DNA of 64,000 bases from Diplocloster modestus (lineage in GTDB: Bacteria; Bacillota; Clostridia; Lachnospirales; Lachnospiraceae). This document shows positions 24,313 through 33,263 of this stretch, piece after piece. Numbering within the stretch: the stretch's first letter is position 1; every line of letters starts with the position of its first letter. The position numbers and the translations under genes were made by a program. Where the stretch lies: positions 62,001-126,000 of the forward strand of contig NZ_JAHQCX010000008.1 of NCBI RefSeq assembly GCF_019042245.1, written 5' to 3'. The notes below the pieces were generated by a model. It was not told where the DNA came from and searched no databases. It saw only the letters and a program-made list of their open reading frames with translations.

Positions 24313-24888
24313 CTATATCAAGCCGGCAAAGCCGCAGAAGGCGATTGCCATCAGGCCGGCCGTAATCAGCACTATGGGTGAACCCTTGAATGCAGGGGAT
24401 ATATCATTGTATTCAATTTTTTCCCGGATACCGGCCAGAATCACGATGGAAATCGTGAATCCCACTGCTGTCGCAAAACCGTTTACGACTCCTTCCAGGA
24501 TGCCGTAGCTTTTCTGTACATTCGTCAGCGCAACGCCCAATACCGCACAGTTGGTGGTGATCAGCGGCAGGTACACGCCCAGCGCGTTGTACAGGGAGAC
24601 CATTTTCTTCTTTAAGAACATCTCCACAAACTGTACCAGAGCCGCGATGACCAGGATGAAGACGATGGTCTGCAGGTAGGTCAGCTGTGCAGGAGTCAGG
24701 ATATACTGATAGACCAGGCTGGTCACAAACGAGGAAATCGTGATGACGAAGATGACCGCTCCACCCATACCGGCGGCCGTCTCCACCTTTTTGGATACCC
24801 CAAGGAAGGGACACAGACCCAGGAATCGGCTCAATACAACGTTATTTACCAGCGCAGATCCGATGGCAATTAATATCAATTCTTTCAT
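24313..24888 (-). CDS. rnfA: RnfA, membrane subunit
   Basis: 191 aa, six membrane segments. It contains NNVVLSRFLGLCPFLGVSKK and LITTNCAVLGVAL, the paired motifs whose cysteines hold the intramembrane Fe-S centre shared with RnfE. It is 13 bp from rnfB and 3 bp from rnfE. It is an integral part of the ion-pumping core. Confidence 0.96.
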   Translation of the reverse strand: MKELILIAIGSALVNNVVLSRFLGLCPFLGVSKKVETAAGMGGAVIFVITISSFVTSLVYQYILTPAQLTYLQTIVFILVIAALVQFVEMFLKKKMVSLYNALGVYLPLITTNCAVLGVALTNVQKSYGILEGVVNGFATAVGFTISIVILAGIREKIEYNDISPAFKGSPIVLITAGLMAIAFCGFAGLI

Positions 24889-24891
24889 CTG

Positions 24892-25602
24892 TTATTTTCC
24901 CTCCTTTTCCTGTCCCGGGAACAGATGTCCCCCACAGGCGTTATTCATGCAGGAACTGCAGTCCCCGCCGAGACATCCCTGCGCGGGAGGCAGGGGTCTT
25001 CCCTTTTTCTCCGCACGGGCGCGAACCTTATTCATGATGGCAACCAATACCGCCAGCACGAAAAACGCGCCGGGGGCAAGCACAAAGATCGTAATGGGCT
25101 CATAGGAAGCCGGCATGATCTGTCTTCCAAGCAGCTGCCCGGAACCTAACAGCTCTCTCACCGCTCCGATGCAGCACAGACCTATGGTAAAACCCAGCCC
25201 CATACCGATTCCGTCGAAAATAGACGGAAATACCGGATTCTTCGAAGCATAGGACTCCGCGCGGCCCAGGATGATACAGTTCACCACGATCAAAGGAATA
25301 TAGATTCCCAGCGAGTCATACAGGCTGGGCAGAAATCCTTCTACCAGAAACTCCGTTACCGTAACGAAGGATGCCACGATGACGATAAATGCGGGCACAC
25401 GGGCCCGGTCCGGGATAATATTGCGCAGCAGGGAGATCAGCAGATTGGACATGACCAGCACTGCTGTCGTGGATAATCCCATCCCCACACCGTTGATCAC
25501 CGACGTGGTTACCGCCAGCGTGGGACACATACCCAGCATCAGGACAAACGTCGGATTCTCTTTGATGATACCGTTATAGAGACGTTCAGTACATTTATTC
25601 AT
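24892..25602 (-). CDS. rnfE: RnfE, membrane subunit
   Basis: 236 aa. Six membrane helices with LMLGMCPTLAVTTS and IVVNCIILGRAESYASKNPV, the partner of RnfA. The C-terminal tail is cysteine-rich (CLGGDCSSCMNNACGG at about 212-227). That tail is beyond the usual E fold and could bind metal or be oxidised. Its start overlaps the rnfG stop by 8 bp. Confidence 0.95.
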   Translation of the reverse strand: MNKCTERLYNGIIKENPTFVLMLGMCPTLAVTTSVINGVGMGLSTTAVLVMSNLLISLLRNIIPDRARVPAFIVIVASFVTVTEFLVEGFLPSLYDSLGIYIPLIVVNCIILGRAESYASKNPVFPSIFDGIGMGLGFTIGLCCIGAVRELLGSGQLLGRQIMPASYEPITIFVLAPGAFFVLAVLVAIMNKVRARAEKKGRPLPPAQGCLGGDCSSCMNNACGGHLFPGQEKEGK

Positions 25603-26227
25603 TTACACTGCCCCCTTCCAATGTCTGAAACCAGCAGAGCCCGGCATTGATCGCGTCCGTCATGGCTTTGGTCGTGATCGTCGCACCGCTGATCGCATCG
25701 ATCTCATTATCCGCAGAGGCACCTGTCTTGGTATAGGCAAAGCTGTCAACTTTTTTGCCGGAAAACTGCTGTTTGAACGCATCCTCCTTCGCCTTCATCC
25801 CTAAGCCGGCCGTCTCGCTGATGGAGAGGATCTCATAGCCGTTCACGGTTCCGTCGTTTCGAATTCCCAGTGTAAAGGTGATGTCACCGCCGTATCCCTG
25901 GGTTGTAGTGATATTCATCGCATAGCCCAGAACATTGCCGCCGGCATCCAGAGCTTTCATCGTCTCATTAATCACGATACTGGCCTTTTCGGCATCCGCA
26001 CTGTTGAACCCGCCGTCCACAAGCGCTTTTGCGCTTGCATCCTCTGTATCCGGCGCCTGCTCGAATTTCTCCGCGTCGGAAAATACGGTCTTGTATGCTT
26101 CCTGTTTTTTCAACTCTTTCTGCACTGCTATGGGGTCCTTGGTCACTTCATACACCAGCCCCAGCAGGACTCCGGCCACCAGTGTGATGACTGTCAATAT
26201 AATCGTATCTTTTACGATTCTGTTCAT
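25595..26227 (-). CDS. rnfG: RnfG, covalently flavinylated subunit
   Basis: 210 aa. One N-terminal helix (8-26), then the FMN_bind domain: GYGGDITFTLGI, ETAGLGMKAKEDAFKQQF, and the flavinylation motif SGATITT (180-186, acceptor Thr183). It is probably modified by ApbE (17626-18624). Its start overlaps rnfD (ATGA type). Confidence 0.95.
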   Translation of the reverse strand: MNRIVKDTIILTVITLVAGVLLGLVYEVTKDPIAVQKELKKQEAYKTVFSDAEKFEQAPDTEDASAKALVDGGFNSADAEKASIVINETMKALDAGGNVLGYAMNITTTQGYGGDITFTLGIRNDGTVNGYEILSISETAGLGMKAKEDAFKQQFSGKKVDSFAYTKTGASADNEIDAISGATITTKAMTDAINAGLCWFQTLEGGSVNE

Positions 26228-27156
26228 GCGCGTTTTCCCCCTTTCCCAAATGCCTTCGGAAGGGTAATGCGCTCAATCAGAGGAACCAGCAGGTTGCTGA
26301 TAATGATCGCATAGGATACCCCTTCTGCGCTGGGCCCGAACAGACGGAATAAGCCGGTCAGAACCCCCAGCAAAATTCCATAGACGATCTGCCCGGTCTT
26401 AGTGATCGGGGACGTGACGTAATCCGTGGCCATAAACCAGGCACCCAGCATCAGGCCGCCGCCGGCCAGCTGTGCGGTGATATAATTCATGTCAAAGCCG
26501 TGTCCCCCGAAAATGACCAGGAACACAACGAAAGTAACAAGATATGTACCGGGAACGCGAAGATCTATGATTCCCATCAGGATCAGGAAAATAGCGCCGA
26601 TCATAATCGCAATCACGGAAGTCTCACCGATGGTTCCCGGTATACGTCCGATCACCATATCCAGCGTGTTCACAGAACCGCCGCTCTTTAATACGGCCAG
26701 AGGAGTCGGACCGGTAACCCCGTCATAGGCAAAGGATGTCATTCTGGCCGTAAAGGAGATCAGCAGGAAGCATCTGGCGCCTAACGCCGGGTTCATAAAA
26801 TTCTGTCCCAGACCGCCAAACAGCTGCTTGACTACCAGGATGGCAAACACACTGCCGATAACTGCGATCCACCAGGGAAGCGTCGGCGGCAGGTTCAGGG
26901 CCAGCAAAAGACCGGTAACAACCGCGCTGAAATCCCCGATCGTAATCTTTTTGTGCATCAGCTTTTCATACAGGTATTCTGTCAGCACACAGGTAGCTAC
27001 CGATACCAGTATCAGGCTTAACGCCGGTAATTTGAATTGAATCACACCGAACACCGTTGCCGGTAAAAGGGCAATGACCACCATGAGCATAATAAAACTG
27101 GTGGTGGCTTTATCTCTGATGTGCGGTGAGGAAGATACGCTTTTTAAATCACTCAC
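26224..27156 (-). CDS. rnfD: RnfD, membrane flavoprotein subunit
   Basis: 310 aa from GTG 27156, chosen for AGAGGTGG 5 nt upstream and 14 bp clearance from rnfC; a longer frame to 27270 would run into rnfC. Ten membrane segments with IGDFSAVVTGLLLALNLPP, IVVKQLFGGLGQNFMNPALGAR and MATDYVTSPITKTG. The expected SGAT-type flavin site reads TGPT in DGVTGPTPLA, keeping the Thr. Confidence 0.93.
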   Translation of the reverse strand: MSDLKSVSSSPHIRDKATTSFIMLMVVIALLPATVFGVIQFKLPALSLILVSVATCVLTEYLYEKLMHKKITIGDFSAVVTGLLLALNLPPTLPWWIAVIGSVFAILVVKQLFGGLGQNFMNPALGARCFLLISFTARMTSFAYDGVTGPTPLAVLKSGGSVNTLDMVIGRIPGTIGETSVIAIMIGAIFLILMGIIDLRVPGTYLVTFVVFLVIFGGHGFDMNYITAQLAGGGLMLGAWFMATDYVTSPITKTGQIVYGILLGVLTGLFRLFGPSAEGVSYAIIISNLLVPLIERITLPKAFGKGGKRA

Positions 27157-27170
27157 AATTTCCACCTCTC

Positions 27171-28490
27171 TTATTTCTTTTTCCGATTCGCCAGAATCAT
27201 TTTTCTCATGGATTTTATGGACTGCGTCAGGCACCGTTTCGCCGGGCAGACGAAACTGCAGCAGCCGCATTCACAGCATTCCATGCCGTCCCATTTCTGG
27301 AAGGCTGCCTCATCATAATGCTCTGCATAATCAGCCAGCCTGGACGGAATCAGATGTTCCGGGCATCCTTCCACACAGCGCCCGCAGTTAATACAACTGG
27401 ACGGCTCGTACATGGCGATCTCATCTTTCGTCATACACAACAGTGCGGAGGATGTTTTCGTGGTGGGCACATTCAGATCATAGATACCAAATCCCATCAT
27501 AGGGCCGCCGGATACAATTTTTGCCGGTTCCTGTTTGAACCCGCCTGCTTCTTCGATCAGTTCCGCATAGATGGTGCCGGTATGTACACAGAAATTCCGG
27601 GGATCCTTTATGGCATCTCCCGTCACTGTAACGATACGCTCCATCAGAGGTTTTCCCTCCAGAACCGCCTTATAAACCGCCACAATGGTATCCACGTTAT
27701 TCACGATACAACCCGCATCAGCAGGCAGCATAGATGAATTAATCATGCGGTCTGTCGCAGCGTAGATCAGCATACGCTCCGCTCCCTGAGGATATTTGGT
27801 CTTCAGCGGTCTCACTTCTATCCTGGGTTCGTCCTTAGCCACCTGTTTCAGCAGCGTGATGCAGTCCGGTTTGTTATCTTCCACCGCCAGTATTCCTTTT
27901 GCGTTGTCAAACAACGACAGGATCACTTTCAGACCGCCTACCAGCTTCTCCGGTTCTTCCAGCATTCTCCGGTAATCGCTGGTCAGATAAGGTTCACATT
28001 CTGCACAGTTGGCAATGATATATTCGATCTTCTCCGGTTCCTTCGGTGAGAGCTTCACATGTGTCGGGAACCCGGCCCCGCCCATTCCGACGATACCGGC
28101 ATTCTGGATCCTTTTTATGATCTCCTCTTTTGTTAATTCCGACACGTCATCAACAGGCTCATATGCAACTTCTTCGTACTTCCCGTCGTTTTCGATGATA
28201 ATCGCGTCCATCAATGTACCCGTAACCGTAAGTCTGGGTTCGATTCCCTTCACTGTTCCGGATACGGATGAATGCACCGGAGCGGATACAAACCCGCCGG
28301 CTTCGGCAATCAGCTGCCCTCTCAGCACGGGATCGCCCTTCGCAACCACCGGCTTGGCCGGCGCCCCGATATGCTGAGACAGCGGAAATACCAGATCCCC
28401 CTTTGGCAGCACACTAACGATTGCCTTGTCTTTGGATAAATCCTTTCCGTCATAAGGATGGATTCCTCCCTTGAACGTCAATCGCGCCAT
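27171..28490 (-). CDS. rnfC: RnfC, NADH-side flavoiron-sulfur subunit
   Basis: 439 aa. Begins MARLTFKGGIHPYDGKD, then the hammerhead domain (KGDPVLRGQLIAEA), NADH/FMN motifs (VGMGGAGFPTHVKL, ANCAECEPYLTSDYR, VSGGPMMGFGIYD) and two C-terminal clusters (CINCGRCVEGCP; CCECGCCSFVCPAKR). It is the first gene of rnfCDGEAB, so the promoter must lie in 28491-28760. The complex couples reduced ferredoxin to NAD+ with Na+ or H+ export. Confidence 0.96.
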   Translation of the reverse strand: MARLTFKGGIHPYDGKDLSKDKAIVSVLPKGDLVFPLSQHIGAPAKPVVAKGDPVLRGQLIAEAGGFVSAPVHSSVSGTVKGIEPRLTVTGTLMDAIIIENDGKYEEVAYEPVDDVSELTKEEIIKRIQNAGIVGMGGAGFPTHVKLSPKEPEKIEYIIANCAECEPYLTSDYRRMLEEPEKLVGGLKVILSLFDNAKGILAVEDNKPDCITLLKQVAKDEPRIEVRPLKTKYPQGAERMLIYAATDRMINSSMLPADAGCIVNNVDTIVAVYKAVLEGKPLMERIVTVTGDAIKDPRNFCVHTGTIYAELIEEAGGFKQEPAKIVSGGPMMGFGIYDLNVPTTKTSSALLCMTKDEIAMYEPSSCINCGRCVEGCPEHLIPSRLADYAEHYDEAAFQKWDGMECCECGCCSFVCPAKRCLTQSIKSMRKMILANRKKK

Positions 28491-28560
28491 AATTCTTTAC
28501 CTACCTCTCTCATGATTTCCTGAAGCGGCACAAATTTTGCGCACCGCATATTCAGGTATC

Positions 28561-28586
28561 GGTGAACCTTTGGCTCACCTTTTTTT
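28561..28586 (+). terminator. Plus-strand terminator-like hairpin in the rnf leader
   Basis: GGTGAACC-TTT-GGCTCACC is followed by seven T residues on the plus strand. Both flanking genes are on the minus strand, so no plus-strand gene needs it. It would stop antisense transcripts, or as a hairpin in the rnf mRNA leader it may have another role. The remainder of 28491-28757 is AT-rich and should contain the rnf promoter, which I could not pin down. Confidence 0.45.
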
Positions 28587-28757
28587 CTCCTGATTCTCTG
28601 AACAGATTAATAAGTTATATTCAGAGCCCTACTACTAATATACAGATTTTTACATAAAATTACTACCCTATTTCTTTGCAAAGTGTTATAATAAACTTGG
28701 ATTGGGAACCATCTGACGTTAAAATTTTATCAATATTGAATTCCTATTCCTATCGAA

Positions 28758-28790
28758 TAAAAAAGAATGCCCTGTTGGACATTCTTTTTA
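28758..28790 (-). terminator. Terminator of the cmk-ispH-rpsA operon
   Basis: Minus strand: AAAAGAATG, a loop, CATTCTTTTTT. The stem plus U-run lies 28 bp beyond the rpsA stop. This is a standard intrinsic terminator. Confidence 0.8.
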
Positions 28791-28817
28791 ATTTACAACC
28801 TCTGTTCGAACCAGTGT

Positions 28818-29996
28818 TTAAACTTCTTCGGTATATTCCTCTGTATTCTCTACAGAAGCCGCTTCCAGCGCTTCCTCATCCGTCTGTTCCGCGATATAAG
28901 CATCCACATCCATCGAAACTGCTTCTTCTGTATGCTCTTCCAACGGAGCCTCCAGGACTTTCATGCTCAAGCTGATCTTGCGGTCATCCCCGTTGAAATC
29001 TACCACTTTCGCAGTGATCTCCTGGCCGGCCCGCAACACATCCGAAGGTTTCTCCACATGTTCCCTGGAAATCTGGGATACATGCAATAATGCATCCACA
29101 CCCGGCTCCAGTTCCACAAACGCACCGAAATCGGTCATTCTGGCCACCTTACCGGTTACGATATTCCCAACCGCATATTTTTCCGCGGCTGTTAACCAGG
29201 GATTCTGATCCTCAAATTTTAAACTCAGGGCAATCTTATCGCCGTTAATATCCTTGATCAGTACTGTCAGCACTTCGCCAACCTTGAATACTTTCTTAGG
29301 GTTCTCCACTCTGCCCCAGGACATTTCAGAGATATGAAGCAGACCATCCGCACCGCCCAGATCAATAAATGCACCAAAATCGGTCACATTCTTGACGGTA
29401 CCTTCCACCACATCGCCCACATGGATTCTGGCGAACAATTCCTTCTGAAGTTCCGCTTTCTTCGCAACCAGCAGCTGTTTGCGATCGCCAATGATTCTTC
29501 TGCGTCTCGGATTGAACTCGGTAATCACGAATTCGATCTCCTGATCCGCGTATTTCGTCAGGTCTTTTTCATAAGAATCGGACACCAGACTGGCCGGAAT
29601 GAATACACGAGCTTCATCGATAACTACGCTCAATCCGCCGTCCAGGACCTGGCTGACCTTAGCGGTGAGAACTTCCTGATTATTGAAGGCTTCTTCCAGT
29701 TTCTTATTGCCTCTCTCGGCAGCGAGACGTTTATAGGTCAACAGAACTTGTCCTTCCCCGTCATTTACCTTCAGAACTTTCACTTCCATCGTATCCCCTA
29801 CGGAAACAATCTGGGTCAGGTCCACATTCGACTCATTGGTATATTCATTTCTTGTGAGAATGCCGTCTGCTTTGTAACCTATGTTTAAGATGATTTCATC
29901 TTCTTTCACACCGATGACTGTGCCCTCGACTACCTCTCCTGTACGTATTGTTTTAAAAGATTCTTCCAACATTTGTTCAAAGCTCATTTCTGCCAT
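28818..29996 (-). CDS. rpsA: Ribosomal protein S1 (four S1 domains)
   Basis: 392 aa with four S1 RNA-binding repeats, for example GEVVEGTVIGVKEDEIILNIGYKADGIL, VGDVVEGTVKNVTDFGAFIDLGGADGLLHIS and VGNIVTGKVARMTDFGAFVELEPGVDALLHVS. The acidic C-terminal tail is typical of clostridial S1. In many Clostridia it is fused to IspH; here it is a separate gene overlapping ispH by 13 bp. Confidence 0.93.
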   Translation of the reverse strand: MAEMSFEQMLEESFKTIRTGEVVEGTVIGVKEDEIILNIGYKADGILTRNEYTNESNVDLTQIVSVGDTMEVKVLKVNDGEGQVLLTYKRLAAERGNKKLEEAFNNQEVLTAKVSQVLDGGLSVVIDEARVFIPASLVSDSYEKDLTKYADQEIEFVITEFNPRRRRIIGDRKQLLVAKKAELQKELFARIHVGDVVEGTVKNVTDFGAFIDLGGADGLLHISEMSWGRVENPKKVFKVGEVLTVLIKDINGDKIALSLKFEDQNPWLTAAEKYAVGNIVTGKVARMTDFGAFVELEPGVDALLHVSQISREHVEKPSDVLRAGQEITAKVVDFNGDDRKISLSMKVLEAPLEEHTEEAVSMDVDAYIAEQTDEEALEAASVENTEEYTEEV

Positions 29997-30829
29997 TCCT
30001 TTTGAACCTCCTCAATTATTTTCTTTGGGGTGGAAGCCCCTGCAGTAATACCTACGCAGCCAACGGACAACAGCTTCTGCACATCTAAGTCATTCAGAGT
30101 CTGTATATAGTAAGTATCGTTACATTCCTTTTTACATATTTCATATAGCTTCTGTGTATTGGAGCTGTGCCTGCCTCCAATCACAACCATAGCATCGACT
30201 TCCCTGGCAATTTGCCTTGCTTCTGCCTGTCGCTCTTCTGTGGCATTGCAAATCGTATTTACAACAAGTATATCATAACCCTTTTTAGAGAGAATTTCAA
30301 CTAAATCTTGAAATTTATTGTTGTTAAATGTCGTCTGGGAAACCACGCAAAGCTCCTCGTTCCCGGGAACCTGGAAGCTTTGGGCCTCCTCCAAAGACTC
30401 TATAACGGTAGTTTTACCACTGCTCCAGCCTTTGATTCCCTCCACTTCGGGATGCTTATCATTGCCAATAATTACAATATGTTTTCCCAGGGCACTCTCC
30501 CGTTCCACGATCCGATGGATCTTCAGGACGAACGGACAGGTCACATCGATCATTTTCAACCCCTGTTTCTCGATTACCTGGTAAATATGTTTGGATACTC
30601 CGTGAGAACGTATGATAACGGTACCTTTTTTCAGCTGTTTTAATTCTTCCTCCGTATGAATTACCGATACACCTTTCCGCTCCAGATCATCCACGACCTC
30701 CTCGTTATGAATGATCGGACCAAATGTATAGATCGGGCTTCCTCCCTTTTCCACTTCTTCATACACTCTGTCCACCGCGCGCTTTACTCCAAAACAGAAT
30801 CCCGCGGATTTCGCAAGCTTTACTTTCAT
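29984..30829 (-). CDS. ispH: IspH, 4-hydroxy-3-methylbut-2-enyl diphosphate reductase
   Basis: 281 aa. The three cluster cysteines are in SAGFCFGVKRA (Cys12), VTCPFV and NTICNATEERQ. SHGVSKHIY and GGRHSSNT substrate motifs are present. It is the last step of the MEP isoprenoid pathway. It is coupled upstream to cmk (4-bp overlap) and downstream to rpsA. Confidence 0.96.
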   Translation of the reverse strand: MKVKLAKSAGFCFGVKRAVDRVYEEVEKGGSPIYTFGPIIHNEEVVDDLERKGVSVIHTEEELKQLKKGTVIIRSHGVSKHIYQVIEKQGLKMIDVTCPFVLKIHRIVERESALGKHIVIIGNDKHPEVEGIKGWSSGKTTVIESLEEAQSFQVPGNEELCVVSQTTFNNNKFQDLVEILSKKGYDILVVNTICNATEERQAEARQIAREVDAMVVIGGRHSSNTQKLYEICKKECNDTYYIQTLNDLDVQKLLSVGCVGITAGASTPKKIIEEVQKEWQK

Positions 30830-31500
30830 AACTTTGCTCTCTTCTCCTTATATAACTTCAGGATCTGATCTACCACTTCTTCAATATTCATAGAGGACGT
30901 ATCTACCAGAACCGCGTCTTTAGCCTGCCGAAGCGGAGCGAAATCCCTGGTCATGTCTCTGTGATCCCGTTCTTCTATATCTTCGGTGATCTGTGCGAGA
31001 TCGCATTCCATTCCCTTTTTCTGCAATTCCAGATATCTTCGATTTGCCCGGGTCTTAACACTGGCCGTCAGATAGATCTTCACGAATGCGTCCGGCAGCA
31101 CATAGGTGCCGATGTCCCTGCCGTCCATCACCACATCCGCTCCGGCCGCCAAAGCTCTCTGCAGCTCCACCAGCTTCAGTCTCACCTTTGGATTTACCGA
31201 TGAGGCGGAGGCCATATTTCCAACTTCCTCCGTGCGGATCAGCCCGTTTACATTCTCCCCGTTCAGGAGAACCTGCTGCTCACTGTCCTGATAGCGTATC
31301 GTGATATCCGCCTCCTGGCATACCTTTCCGATCTGATCGGAATCGCCCGGCCAAACCCCCTGTCTGATCAGGTGCAGCGCAATCGCCCGATACATGGCCC
31401 CGGTGTCCACATATACAAATGACAGCGATTTCGCAATCCGCCTCGCAATCGTACTCTTCCCCGCTCCCGCAGGTCCGTCAATTGCAATACTATAGCCCAT
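30826..31500 (-). CDS. cmk: Cytidylate kinase
   Basis: 224 aa from ATG 31500 (GGGAGG 7 nt upstream), giving MGYSIAIDGPAGAGKST. P-loop GPAGAGKS, DTGAMYRAIA, VVMDGRDIGTYVLPDA and RANRRYLEL are CMP-kinase signatures. It phosphorylates CMP/dCMP. It is the first gene of the cmk-ispH-rpsA operon and lies 36 bp after the flavoprotein stop. Confidence 0.95.
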   Translation of the reverse strand: MGYSIAIDGPAGAGKSTIARRIAKSLSFVYVDTGAMYRAIALHLIRQGVWPGDSDQIGKVCQEADITIRYQDSEQQVLLNGENVNGLIRTEEVGNMASASSVNPKVRLKLVELQRALAAGADVVMDGRDIGTYVLPDAFVKIYLTASVKTRANRRYLELQKKGMECDLAQITEDIEERDHRDMTRDFAPLRQAKDAVLVDTSSMNIEEVVDQILKLYKEKRAKL

Positions 31501-31536
31501 AAACCTTCCTCCCTTGTTGCTTCTTCGACGCACAGC

Positions 31537-32796
31537 TTATGAGACCTGTCCGTCTTCCGCCGCTGCTATGATTCCCTGCGCGGCCGTATATGCTGTAGAC
31601 CAGGCGATCTGAAGATTAAATCCCCCGGTCACTGCATCCAGATCCAGAACCTCTCCGATAAAATAAAGTCCTTGTGTCATTCTGGATTCCATGGTGGACG
31701 GATTGACTGCTTTTACATTCACTCCACCCCTGGTAATAATCGCTTCCTGATATCCCCGAAGCCCGGACACTGTCATCGTCAGATGTTTGATCAGTCTCAC
31801 CAGCTGCTGCCGTTCTTCTCTGGAGATCTCATGGATCTTTTTCTCCTCCGGTATTCCGCTTAATGCCACGATCACCGGTATTAATTTTGCGGGGAATAAT
31901 TTCCCCAGTGAATTTTTAAAATCCCTGTTCCGGTTTTCCTCAAAATCCCGCAGAATCCGATGGTCCAGCTGTTCCTGGGTAAGCGCAGGTTTCAGGTCGA
32001 TAGAAAGCGTTAGTGTTTCCTTCCCAATCTGGTTCGTGATATAACTGCTTCCGCTTAAGATCAGCGGACCGCTGACCCCGTAGTGGGTGAACAGCATTTC
32101 CCCAAAGTCCGAATACAGCTCCTTCTTTCCGGCTGAAATCGTTACCTGTACATTTTTCAGGGACAGGCCCTGCAGACGCTTTACATAGTCCTCTTTTACT
32201 TCCAGCGGGACAATGGATGGCGAGAGCTGGGTCACCTGATGGCCGGCGGCCTCTGCAAACCGGTAGCCATCGCCGGTGGAGCCGGTCGCCTGATAGGAAA
32301 ATCCGCCTGTTGCTACCACACAGGCATCAGCGTCCACCACCCGGCCATCCTTTAACCGGATTCCATGAAAACGAGTTTCTTCTATTATAATGTCTGCCAC
32401 TTCCGCACGCAGATGGATCTGCACATTGAGGCGTTTCATTTCATTTTCCAATCCACGGATGATGTCCGAAGAATGGTCGGACACCGGAAAGACCCTGTTC
32501 CCACGCTCCACTTTCAACGGGACTCCCAGATCTTCAAAGAATTGCATTGCATCCTGATTTGTAAATCCATAGAAAGCGCTATATAAAAACTTCGGATTGG
32601 ACCGCACACTGGTGAATAATTCTTCCGTATCACAAGCGTTTGTCACATTGCAGCGTCCTTTTCCTGTGATAAATAGTTTTTTTCCCAACTTCTCATTTTT
32701 CTCAAAAACTTCTACCTGACAGACACCGCTTCGGGCGGCAAAAACAGCCGCTGCCATGCCCGCAGCGCCTCCGCCGATAATTAAAACCCTTTTCAT
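31537..32796 (-). CDS. HI0933-family FAD/NAD(P) oxidoreductase
   Basis: 419 aa from ATG 32796; GGAG lies 6 nt upstream, inside an alternative ATG at 32808. Dinucleotide-binding start RVLIIGGGAAGMAAAVFAA, then GKKLFITGKGRCNVTN, ATGGFSYQATGSTGDGYRFA and the C-terminal GEVLDLDAVTGGFNLQIAWSTAY. Proteins of this family (YtfP/YhiN; BaiN in bile-acid degraders) are soluble flavoproteins with mostly unknown substrates. It often precedes cmk in Clostridia, so it is probably not part of the NRPS operon. Confidence 0.88.
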   Translation of the reverse strand: MKRVLIIGGGAAGMAAAVFAARSGVCQVEVFEKNEKLGKKLFITGKGRCNVTNACDTEELFTSVRSNPKFLYSAFYGFTNQDAMQFFEDLGVPLKVERGNRVFPVSDHSSDIIRGLENEMKRLNVQIHLRAEVADIIIEETRFHGIRLKDGRVVDADACVVATGGFSYQATGSTGDGYRFAEAAGHQVTQLSPSIVPLEVKEDYVKRLQGLSLKNVQVTISAGKKELYSDFGEMLFTHYGVSGPLILSGSSYITNQIGKETLTLSIDLKPALTQEQLDHRILRDFEENRNRDFKNSLGKLFPAKLIPVIVALSGIPEEKKIHEISREERQQLVRLIKHLTMTVSGLRGYQEAIITRGGVNVKAVNPSTMESRMTQGLYFIGEVLDLDAVTGGFNLQIAWSTAYTAAQGIIAAAEDGQVS

Positions 32797-32828
32797 TCCT
32801 GTCTCCATTCCAAATATCTGGTCTATTC

Positions 32829-32943
32829 ATGTCTGACGACATTATATCACGATTGCATAGCAATCATGATCCCTCCGTGGGATGCGCACTCCGCGCTAAG
32901 GAAAGCGCTCCGGCGCAGATATAATGTCTGACGACATTATATC
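32829..32943. repeat. Paired palindromic repeats between the ACP and flavoprotein genes
   Basis: GATATAATGTC-TGAC-GACATTATATC (32918-32943) is a perfect 11-bp-arm palindrome. A second, shorter copy (ATGTCTGACGACATTATATCA, 32829-32849) stands 70 bp away. Between them are further hairpins (GATTGC-AT-AGCAATC). It may terminate the NRPS-ACP transcript or be a small dispersed repeat. Confidence 0.6.
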
Positions 32944-32972
32944 ATGGCCCCAGGTTTTTTGTCTATTCTAAT

Positions 32973-33203
32973 TTATGGCTGGGTGATTCCTCTCTCCTCC
33001 AGATACTCGATCACATCCCGGACCAGATGCAGATGCCAGACCTCCCGCGGTTGGATCGAGATATCAAAATGATCTTCAAAAATGACAATAATATTCATAA
33101 TATCAAATGAATTTAAAGCCAGATCTTTTATAAAATCGGTGTCATAGGTGACCCCTTTTTTACCGGTCACTGTATAAATTGCGTCCTGGATAAATTCCAG
33201 CAT
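32973..33203 (-). CDS. Acyl carrier protein (stand-alone, NRPS operon)
   Basis: 76 aa, four-helix carrier protein. Phosphopantetheine serine is Ser32 in LALNSFDIMN, a variant of the usual D-S-L/F. DFIKDLALNSFDIMNIIVIFEDHFDI fits fatty-acid-type ACPs. It is the last gene of the NRPS-kinase-regulator-ligase operon, 60 bp after the ligase, and is the natural acceptor for the acyl-AMP made by that ligase. Confidence 0.85.
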   Translation of the reverse strand: MLEFIQDAIYTVTGKKGVTYDTDFIKDLALNSFDIMNIIVIFEDHFDISIQPREVWHLHLVRDVIEYLEERGITQP

Positions 33204-33263
33204 GATTCATCCTCCACCCTTTCATTTCTAATTCCATAGTTGATTCTCAAGCCAAATCGAAGC

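Noticed and set aside
28491..28817. A metabolite riboswitch in the rnf leader
   Set aside because: Apart from one plus-strand hairpin I found no recognisable conserved riboswitch core such as the FMN or Na+ types.
31537..32796. Flavoprotein as a tailoring enzyme of the NRPS operon
   Set aside because: It is separated by 165 bp with palindromic repeats and usually accompanies cmk in Clostridia. Not excluded, but not supported.
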